Assembly (NCBI GenBank): GCA_019414465.1
Contig: DXLY01000031.1
Location: 626-21,502 of the forward strand
Origin: Collinsella sp.
Lineage (GTDB): Bacteria; Actinomycetota; Coriobacteriia; Coriobacteriales; Coriobacteriaceae
Length of the DNA: 20,877 nt
Direction of reading: 5' to 3'
Part shown: piece by piece, positions 15,211 to 20,877 of the stretch
Layout: each line of letters starts with the position of its first letter
Position numbering within the stretch: position 1 is the first letter of the stretch
Program-made: the position numbers and the translations under genes
Notes under the pieces: generated by a model
Told to the model about the DNA's origin: nothing
Database searches by the model: none
What the model saw: only the letters and a program-made list of their open reading frames with translations

Positions 15211-16935
15211 ATGTCGCAAAACGATCGAACTCAACTGATTCCCGATCCGCAGCAGCCGAGCAGGCACACCGGCGGCGTTCAGTCGCCGCGTCCTATCGCG
15301 CCGAGCCACGGTCAGCAGCGTGGTGCGGCAAACGCTTCGCAACGCCCGAACCAGCAGCGCCAGCAACGTCAGCAGCGCCAGGCAAACGGCAATACGCCCA
15401 AGCAGCCCCCCACGCACGGTCGAGGCGATCGCGGCCCCGCGCGCAAACCCACCGGGAACAATAAGTCGGGCAAAAAGACGACGCTCTTTGTCCTCCTGGG
15501 TCTTATCGTCATTGTCTATATCGTAGGCGTCGTAGCGTTTTCGCAGGTAGCCTACCCCAACACCACCATCGCCGGCGTCGACGTCTCGTTCTCCAACGCT
15601 TCGTCTGCCGCCACCAAGGTCAACTCGGCGTGGAAGCACTATAAGCTCACCGTGGCGGGCGATGACTTTAGCTGGACCTATCAGCCCGAGTCCGATGAGC
15701 CCATCGTCGACGGCGAAGCTGCCGCAAAAGAGATCATCAACCACAACGAAGCCTTTGTATGGCCGGTCCGCCTTGTAGAATCCTTAAGCGGCAAGACCAA
15801 AACAACCGCTACCTCCAACGAAGTAGATCTTGATCAAGACGTCGACCTGTCCATGCCCTCCGATACCTTTGACCAAAAGCAGTTTGAGAAGGATCTGGGC
15901 ACCGCCATCGATGAGTTTAACGAGAGGCGTTCGGGCGCGTTCGAGGCCAATAGCTCCTATGACGAGCAGGCCGGCAAGTTTACCGTCGAGAAGGCGCGCT
16001 CCAACGAAAAACTCAACCGCGAGCATGTCATTAAGTATGCCGAGCTCGAGCTTGCCTCGCTGGCCGAGACCGTAGATCTTTCCAAGCTCGGCAACGATGC
16101 CTATGAGCCGCTCAACGGAACGCTGACCGATGATCAGATTCAGGCCGCATGCGATGCCGCCAACAACTTCCTGGGCGTCAACGTGACCCTCAAGCTCAAC
16201 GGCGAGGATGCCGGCAAAGTTGATGGCAGCTCCGTGTTGCAGTGGATCAGCTTTGCCGATCCGGCCAAACCTACGCTCGATACGTCGCAGATCAGCAGCT
16301 GGGCAGCCGAGCTCGCCAACGGCTTTAACACCGTGGGCTCCACTCGCTGGTGGACGCGCGCCGATGGCAAGCAGTGCGCCGTCGAAGGCGGCGACTTTGG
16401 TTGGTCCATCGACAGCAGCTCGCTCGCCAAGCAGGTCGAGGACGCCATTAACAACAAGCAGACCGGCGAAATCGAGATCAAGTACTCCCAGAAGGCCGAC
16501 ACCTTTACCGCAAAGGGAGAGCCCGACTGGAAGGCGTATATCGACGTCGATCTGTCCGAGCAGCACGCGCGCTACTACGACGAGAGCGGCAATATCGTGT
16601 GGGAGGCCAACTTTATCTCTGGAAAGCCGGGCGAGGACGCCACCCCCGAGGGAGTATGGCAGATCAACAGCAACGATGGCGCCAGCAAGCTTATCGGTAC
16701 CAAGGACCCCGAGACCGGTAAGCCCAAATACGAGAGCCCGGTAAGCTATTGGATGCCGTTTGAGGGAAACATGGTCGGCTTCCACGATGCAACGTGGCAA
16801 AACGACAAGAGTTTCGACGACCCCAACTCCTACAAGTGGTGCGGCAGCCACGGTTGCATCAACCTGCGCCTGGCCGATGCAAAGGCACTTCACGACTGCA
16901 TCAAAGTCGGCCTGTGCGTGGTTGTCCACTCGTAG
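15211..16935 (+). CDS. Membrane-anchored L,D-transpeptidase (YkuD) with VanW-type/PG-binding N-region
   Basis: A 574-residue envelope protein that would form 3-3 peptidoglycan cross-links or attach peptides to the wall. Residues 1-87 are a cytoplasmic disordered tail rich in Gln, Arg and Pro with a QQRQ repeat. One transmembrane helix follows at about 90-112 (LFVLLGLIVIVYIVGVVAF). Then comes a long extracellular region resembling the PG_binding_4 domain often joined to YkuD. The catalytic domain is at the C-terminus: it starts near DVDLSEQHARYY and ends with the signature GSHGCINLR, with H547 and nucleophile C549. ATG 15211 is preferred because GAAGGA (15195-15200) is 10 nt away; the in-frame ATG at 15202 leaves only 1 nt. 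A consensus -10 lies upstream and a hairpin downstream. The exact cross-link made cannot be read from sequence. Confidence 0.92.
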   Translation: MSQNDRTQLIPDPQQPSRHTGGVQSPRPIAPSHGQQRGAANASQRPNQQRQQRQQRQANGNTPKQPPTHGRGDRGPARKPTGNNKSGKKTTLFVLLGLIVIVYIVGVVAFSQVAYPNTTIAGVDVSFSNASSAATKVNSAWKHYKLTVAGDDFSWTYQPESDEPIVDGEAAAKEIINHNEAFVWPVRLVESLSGKTKTTATSNEVDLDQDVDLSMPSDTFDQKQFEKDLGTAIDEFNERRSGAFEANSSYDEQAGKFTVEKARSNEKLNREHVIKYAELELASLAETVDLSKLGNDAYEPLNGTLTDDQIQAACDAANNFLGVNVTLKLNGEDAGKVDGSSVLQWISFADPAKPTLDTSQISSWAAELANGFNTVGSTRWWTRADGKQCAVEGGDFGWSIDSSSLAKQVEDAINNKQTGEIEIKYSQKADTFTAKGEPDWKAYIDVDLSEQHARYYDESGNIVWEANFISGKPGEDATPEGVWQINSNDGASKLIGTKDPETGKPKYESPVSYWMPFEGNMVGFHDATWQNDKSFDDPNSYKWCGSHGCINLRLADAKALHDCIKVGLCVVVHS

Positions 16936-17002
16936 TGCAACGCGCGCATTCCCACAACGTGGAGCCGCTGCGACCAATCTAACAGTTCCGAAAGAATCCG
17001 CC

Positions 17003-17034
17003 ATATGCGCCCGCCTTACGCGACGGGCGCATAT
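17003..17034 (+). terminator. Hairpin terminator or attenuator between the L,D-transpeptidase and the exporter operon
   Basis: ATATGCGCCCG (17003-17013) and CGGGCGCATAT (17024-17034) form a perfect 11-bp stem with a 10-nt loop. The tail ACTTATT is only weakly T-rich, so some read-through into the operon 34 nt downstream is possible. Confidence 0.65.
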
Positions 17035-17067
17035 ACTTATTGAGGAACTTTCTATAAAGGAGACGCT

Positions 17068-18480
17068 ATGCCGAATGTCCCCACGATCACCCCGGGCCCG
17101 AATGATACCGAGCACACGCCCGAAGATGCCGCCGAAACGCTTCCTCTGATTACAAACGTACATGCCGACAAGCAGAACGGACGCACGAACGATACGGCCG
17201 AGATTTCCGATGAAGAGGCATATGCCAAGCTCAAGGCAAAACGTGCCGAACGTCGACGCAAAAAGCTGATTCGACGCGGTATTGCCGCCGGCGTCGTTGT
17301 TGCCATCGCGCTCATTGTCATCATCGCAACGCTGGTCATCAACGCGCAACCCGCAGGCACCAACGGACCGGTGACCGACATGGTCACCGAAGGCACGTTT
17401 ACCACCACAGTCGAAGCCAAGGGGCAGCTTAAGCCCATCTCGGCATCGGTCGTCTCCCCTTCTGTCGACGGTACGGTTGAAAAGATCAACGTGCAGGCCG
17501 GACAGAGCGTCAACGAGGGCGACGTGCTCATGACCATTAAGAACGACGCGCTCGAAAGCGCTGTTTCCGAGGCGCAGCGCGCGGTCGCGGCCGCCCAGGA
17601 AGACCTGAACAATGCAAAGGTGGCACTCGCGGCCGCACAGGCCGCACCGACAACGGACAGTGACGGATCGACCGGCCCATCGGACGCAAACGCCAACGCA
17701 AATGCCGTCTCGACCGCCCAGCGCAACCTCGCCTCGGCCCAGGCAACGCTGGAGCAGGCAACTGCAAAGGCGGCCGAGCGCACCGTAAAGGCCCCCAGTT
17801 CGGGCAACATCGTCGAGCTCAACGCCAAAGTCGGTGCCACGGTGACCGGAGGCACGATCATGGGCGAAGGCGACACGAGCGGCGGCAAGCAGTGCATGCA
17901 AATCGCCGACCTGTCCAAGATGAAGGTGACGGTTCAGGTGGGCGAAAAGGATATCGCCAAAATTGCCGTGGGCCAAAGCGCCAACGTGACCTATCCCGCG
18001 TTTCCCGATATCGTGAGCCAGGGCACCGTCACGGCTATCGCCTCGGTGGCAAACTCTGACTCCGGCTCCGGTAGCGGCGGCAGCGTGACCTTTAACGTCG
18101 ACATCCTCATCGAAGCACCCGACAGTCGCCTTAAGCCGGGTATGACTGCCGAGGTCTCGGTAGTGACCGAGAAGCTCGACGACGTGGTTATGGTGCCGAC
18201 CATGGCGCTGATGACCGAAGATGGCGAGCACTATTACGTCAATCTGGCCACCGATTCGGAAGGCAAGAAGACGCGCCGCGTGAAGGTGACCGTCGTGACG
18301 CAAAACGACAACGAGGCTGTAGTCGGTAAGACGCAGGTCAAGCGCGACGACCAGGGCAACGAGATCAACCCAGACGTCCCGGTTACCAAGTTACGCGACG
18401 GCGACACCATCGTGACGGATACCGGCGCAGGCATGACGGCAGACGGCGGCGACAATATGTCTGCCGACGAGGGCAAGTAA
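17068..18480 (+). CDS. HlyD/MacA-family efflux adaptor (membrane fusion protein)
   Basis: A 470-residue adaptor for the ABC exporter encoded by the next two genes. A polar cytoplasmic tail (1-69) with a basic stretch, RAERRRKKLIRR, is followed by one transmembrane helix (about 70-92). Outside are the two lipoyl half-motifs (about 115-158, SPSVDGTVEKINVQAGQSV; and about 238-262, VKAPSSGNIVELNAKVGATV), split by an Ala/Gln-rich coiled-coil hairpin (about 160-235) with a low-complexity Asp/Asn/Ala turn. A beta-barrel domain (about 280-365, with RLKPGMTAEVSV) and a membrane-proximal domain end the protein. AAAGGAG is 5 nt before the ATG. Its TAA overlaps the next ATG by 1 nt. In single-membrane bacteria such adaptors work without an outer-membrane channel, as in the YknX type. 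Substrate unknown; peptides or antimicrobials are typical. Confidence 0.9.
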   Translation: MPNVPTITPGPNDTEHTPEDAAETLPLITNVHADKQNGRTNDTAEISDEEAYAKLKAKRAERRRKKLIRRGIAAGVVVAIALIVIIATLVINAQPAGTNGPVTDMVTEGTFTTTVEAKGQLKPISASVVSPSVDGTVEKINVQAGQSVNEGDVLMTIKNDALESAVSEAQRAVAAAQEDLNNAKVALAAAQAAPTTDSDGSTGPSDANANANAVSTAQRNLASAQATLEQATAKAAERTVKAPSSGNIVELNAKVGATVTGGTIMGEGDTSGGKQCMQIADLSKMKVTVQVGEKDIAKIAVGQSANVTYPAFPDIVSQGTVTAIASVANSDSGSGSGGSVTFNVDILIEAPDSRLKPGMTAEVSVVTEKLDDVVMVPTMALMTEDGEHYYVNLATDSEGKKTRRVKVTVVTQNDNEAVVGKTQVKRDDQGNEINPDVPVTKLRDGDTIVTDTGAGMTADGGDNMSADEGK

Positions 18481-19253
18481 TGCGTCCCGTCATCGACATC
18501 CGCAACGTGCACCGCATCTTTGAGAGCGAGGCCGGTTGCGCCCACATCCTGCACAACGTGAGCCTGGCGGTGAACCCCGGTGAGTTCGTCGCCATCACCG
18601 GCCCCTCGGGCTCGGGCAAGTCGACGCTCATGAACATCCTGGGCTGCCTGGACAAGCCGACGGCGGGTGATTATTTCCTGCAAGGGCTCAACGTCGCCGA
18701 GCTCGACGATGATGAGCTCACCGAGGTGCGCGCGCTGAGCATCGGCTTTGTCTTTCAGAGTTTTAACTTGCTGCCGCGTCTGACGGTGATCGAAAACGTC
18801 ATGCTGCCGCTGTCCTACACCAATGTGCCGCGTAGCCAGCGCGAGATGCGCGCCGTGCACGCGCTGCAAGCCGTCACACTGCCGGTCGACCATTGGGACC
18901 ACCGCATATCGGAACTCTCGGGCGGACAGATGCAGCGCGTCGCCATCGCGCGCGCCCTCGTCAACGACCCGCCCATCATTTTGGCCGACGAGCCAACGGG
19001 AAATCTAGACTCGACAACCGGGGCGCTCGTCATGGAAACCTTCCACAAGCTCCAGAAACGCGGCAAGACCATCGTACTCATTACGCATGACCCCGGCATC
19101 GCCGCCGAGGCCGACCGTGCCGTGACCATCCGCGACGGTCGCATTCACGACGGCGCGTATATTCCGCATGCACCGCGGACCCTACGCAGCGCCGTAGATA
19201 ACCTGCCCATGATTTCCGCCTCCGCCAACCCGCCGAAAGGAGTGATGGCATGA
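18480..19253 (+). CDS. MacB/LolD-type ABC transporter ATP-binding protein
   Basis: A 257-residue cytoplasmic ATPase powering the exporter. Walker A GPSGSGKS is at 41-48, the Q-loop Gln at 93 in FVFQSFNLLPRL, the signature LSGGQ at 146-150, Walker B IILADE at 166-171 and the switch His at 203 in ITHD. The FQSFNLLPRL and DEPTGNLDS wording is typical of the MacB/LolD/FtsE group, in which ATPase and FtsX-like permease pair up. It starts on the last base of the adaptor's stop codon (TAATG) with GAGG upstream, and its TGA overlaps the permease start as ATGA, so all three are translationally coupled. Residues after about 225 are a variable tail without a known motif. Confidence 0.95.
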   Translation: MRPVIDIRNVHRIFESEAGCAHILHNVSLAVNPGEFVAITGPSGSGKSTLMNILGCLDKPTAGDYFLQGLNVAELDDDELTEVRALSIGFVFQSFNLLPRLTVIENVMLPLSYTNVPRSQREMRAVHALQAVTLPVDHWDHRISELSGGQMQRVAIARALVNDPPIILADEPTGNLDSTTGALVMETFHKLQKRGKTIVLITHDPGIAAEADRAVTIRDGRIHDGAYIPHAPRTLRSAVDNLPMISASANPPKGVMA

Positions 19254-20464
19254 GCGCCCGCGATCTTATCCAGGAAGCCCTTCACTCGCTCGAGGCCAAC
19301 AAGGGGCGCAGCCTGCTCACCATCCTGGGCATTGTCATCGGCATCGCCTCGGTCATCGCCATGACTTCGCTCATCGGCGGCATCCAAAACAGCTTGGTCA
19401 ACAGCCTGGGCCTCAACGCAGCTCGTATGGTTCAGATCTATTCGTCCCAAGAACTCTCTGATTCTGACGTCCAGAAGCTTAAAAAACTGGTGCCGCAGAT
19501 AGAACAGATCGGCATTGTCAAAAGCGCGTATACCGAGTACAAGACCGGCGATAAAAGCTATACCGTCATGGCACAGGGTGTCGATAGCGACATGCTCGAC
19601 GCCGTGGGTGCCAGTAAGCTCGTTGCGGGGCGCACCTACACCGATGTCGAGTCAAAGGCAGGCTCGCGCGTCGCGCTCATCAGCCGCGGCGGCGCCGATC
19701 AGCTTTACGGTAACGAACAGGATGCGCTGGGAAAAACCATCAAAGTGTCCAACGGCGAGGTGCAGATTGTAGGCGTGATTGATGGCGGCAGCGACTCCAT
19801 GGGCTCGCTCACTTTGTATATGCCACGCGAAACCATCTCCAGCCTATTTGGCGACGAGAATCCTTCATTCCCCAGCGTGACGGCACTTGCCGCCGAGGGC
19901 ACGGACATGGATGAGCTCTGCAAGACCATCGAGTCCAAGGTGCGCGCGATGAAGGGCATCGCGAAGGATGATGAGTACGACAGTGTATCGGCGACCTCCA
20001 TGAAAAGCGCTATCGACTCCCTCAATTCCTTTATGGGCGCCTTCTCGCTCATCATGGGTGCTGTCGCCAGTATCTCTCTGCTTGTCGGCGGTATCGGCAT
20101 TATGAACATGATGCTCACCAACGTGACTGAGCGCATCCGCGAGATCGGCATCCGTCGCGCTCTGGGCGCCAGTCGTCGCGATATCACCGCGCAGTTTTTG
20201 GCCGAGTCCTCGGCGCTGTGCGTCACCGGTGGCCTGCTGGGTGTCCTGATAGGCTATCTGCTGGCCTGGGCCCTCGCGATGTTTGCCTCCGGATCCGGGA
20301 TTCTTGGCGAGCTCGGTGCCAGCGGGCAAATCACACCGAGTTTTTCAATCGCCACGGTGCTGCTGGCCTTCGCCGTCTCCGTCGGCATCGGCGTAATCTT
20401 TGGCTTCTACCCCGCTCGACGCGCGGCAAAGCTCGACCCGGTGGAGTGCCTACGCTACCAGTAA
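19250..20464 (+). CDS. MacB/FtsX-type ABC transporter permease
   Basis: A 404-residue membrane protein with the four-helix MacB layout. TM1 is at about 20-44 (LLTILGIVIGIASVIAM). A large extracytoplasmic MacB_PCD domain follows (about 45-260). TM2 is at about 264-288 (IMGAVASISLLVGGIGIMNM), TM3 at about 322-344 and TM4 at about 366-388. The cytoplasmic loop after TM2 has the conserved TERIREIGIRRALGASRRDI, and the protein ends YPARRAAKLDPVECLRYQ, both hallmarks of this family. AAAGGAG is 7 nt before the ATG. It closes the adaptor-ATPase-permease operon. In Gram-positive relatives such systems export or respond to peptides; the actual substrate is not inferable. Confidence 0.95.
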   Translation: MSARDLIQEALHSLEANKGRSLLTILGIVIGIASVIAMTSLIGGIQNSLVNSLGLNAARMVQIYSSQELSDSDVQKLKKLVPQIEQIGIVKSAYTEYKTGDKSYTVMAQGVDSDMLDAVGASKLVAGRTYTDVESKAGSRVALISRGGADQLYGNEQDALGKTIKVSNGEVQIVGVIDGGSDSMGSLTLYMPRETISSLFGDENPSFPSVTALAAEGTDMDELCKTIESKVRAMKGIAKDDEYDSVSATSMKSAIDSLNSFMGAFSLIMGAVASISLLVGGIGIMNMMLTNVTERIREIGIRRALGASRRDITAQFLAESSALCVTGGLLGVLIGYLLAWALAMFASGSGILGELGASGQITPSFSIATVLLAFAVSVGIGVIFGFYPARRAAKLDPVECLRYQ

Positions 20465-20472
20465 GCCACCAC

Positions 20473-20549
20473 CAATAAGTTGCGGTGAATTAGGGACTGA
20501 ATATGCTATCTAGCAGCAAAAACAGACACTATTTCACCGCAACTTATTG
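20473..20549. repeat. Hairpin repeat, copy 2 (AAGTTGCGGTGAA arms)
   Basis: Arms 20473-20493 (CAATAAGTTGCGGTGAATTA plus G) and 20529-20549 are complementary at 20 of 21 positions. The core AGTTGCGGTGAA and the following GGGACTG match copy 1 at 4060-4126, while the centre differs. It begins 8 nt after the permease stop and abuts the transposase remnant. It may act as a terminator for the exporter operon, but there is no T run. Confidence 0.75.
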
Positions 20550-20554
20550 AAGGG

Positions 20555-20659
20555 CTGTTTGCGCCAGTTCCGGGCGTCGTCCTCGAGCTATTGGCGGATG
20601 ACGGGCTTGTACGGGTCGAGCTTGCTCGAGGCGATCCTCCTCGCGGGCGGGAGGGCGCG
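20555..20659 (-). pseudogene. Remnant of an IS21-type transposase (IstA) with an in-frame stop
   Basis: Translating the minus strand gives ARRIASSKLDPYKPVIRQ, then TAG (20588-20590), then LEDDARNWRKQ. The SKLDPYKP...I..WLE.D....RKQ pattern is what I recall from IstA transposases of the IS21 family, where the stop position is normally Trp (TGG to TAG). Only about 35 residues remain and there is no start, no IstB and no terminal repeats, so this is a decayed fragment. It lies between the hairpin repeat and the 3' end of the reductase gene. The family assignment is from motif memory and needs a protein search. Confidence 0.5.
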
Positions 20660-20675
20660 CAGGCGCGGCAAGCGC

Positions 20676-20877
20676 CTAGCGCGCGAACTCCCGTAAGAGC
20701 GCGTCTTCCACTTCCCGAAGCGAAAGGGCCCCGCTTCCCTCGGCGGGACGGGTGACCACGATGCAGCGCGCTCCCACGTCGCGCGCGGCGGCGAGCTTCT
20801 CGACCGTGCCGCCTACGGTTCCCGAGTCCTTGGTCACAAGCCACTGGGCGCCCACCTGCCGAAGCATCGCCTCGTTG
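20676..20877 (-). CDS. cobK: Precorrin-6A / cobalt-precorrin-6A reductase, C-terminal part (5' end outside window)
   Basis: The frame runs in from the right edge (minus strand) and stops at TAG 20676-20678. The visible 66 residues include WLVTKDSGTVGGTVEKLAAA and ARCIVVTRP, the typical C-terminal signature of CobK/CbiJ (vvTKdSG..G...KleAA...G..vivi.RP). The enzyme reduces the precorrin-6A macrocycle with NADPH in cobalamin synthesis. The last ~30 residues are a family-variable tail. As most of the gene is outside, fusion to another cobalamin enzyme cannot be excluded. The gene is convergent with the exporter operon, and the transposase scrap lies just past its stop. Confidence 0.8.
   Translation of the reverse strand, partial: NEAMLRQVGAQWLVTKDSGTVGGTVEKLAAARDVGARCIVVTRPAEGSGALSLREVEDALLREFAR

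Noticed and set aside
15784..18303. An 839-codon open frame on the minus strand opposite the L,D-transpeptidase and adaptor genes
   Set aside because: It is antisense to two genes with clear domains, spans their intergenic terminator, and its translation shows no family motif. Long antisense frames are expected in GC-rich codon usage.
20506..20844. A 112-codon minus-strand frame overlapping the reductase 3' end
   Set aside because: It is in a different frame from the CobK signature and consists of Arg/Gly/Ser-rich shadow sequence crossing the hairpin repeat.

Overview
The window looks like chromosomal DNA of a gut Coriobacteriia member, most probably Collinsella. This rests on the GC-rich coding sequence, the fused GH13-GH77 enzyme, the Gram-positive style envelope genes (a one-helix L,D-transpeptidase and a split MacAB-like exporter) and the intergenic palindromes. 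The genus call is recognition from protein style, not a database result.

Layout. (1) 1-4132, plus strand: the Lys/Ala-rich tail of an upstream gene with its terminator, a 1098-residue GH13-GH77 glucan enzyme preceded by a possible operator, and a small FmdB-type zinc ribbon. (2) 4133-11443, minus strand: a translation and replication-restart block transcribed in the order gltX, priA, def, fmt, rsmB. It has a terminator after gltX and another between def and fmt; fmt and rsmB share an ATGA overlap. (3) 11483-13125: a repeat-rich divergent region between gltX and metK, then metK. (4) 13126-15061: a perfect 26-bp inverted repeat directly in front of a fused beta-alpha iron-sulfur L-serine dehydratase. 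(5) 15062-16935: an L,D-transpeptidase. (6) 17068-20464: an adaptor / ABC ATPase / FtsX-like permease operon with 1-nt and 4-nt overlaps. (7) 20465-20877: a hairpin repeat, a decayed IS21-type transposase scrap, and the 3' end of a precorrin-6A reductase gene on the minus strand.

How the genes work together. The def-fmt pair handles the start and end of formyl-methionine use. RsmB methylates 16S rRNA, GltX charges tRNA-Glu and PriA restarts stalled forks. MetK supplies S-adenosylmethionine, which RsmB uses. The glucan enzyme would process maltodextrin or glycogen, and SdaA converts serine to pyruvate. The L,D-transpeptidase and the MacAB-like exporter act at the envelope.

The coding genes are mostly familiar. 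The unusual material is intergenic. At least five long palindromes lie between genes (6669-6767, 9790-9891, 11529-11733, 13310-13430, and a pair at 4060-4126 and 20473-20549), several with GGGAC/GTCCC ends. They look like non-autonomous mobile or REP-type repeats, or structured RNAs. No defence system, CRISPR array or intact mobile element is visible.
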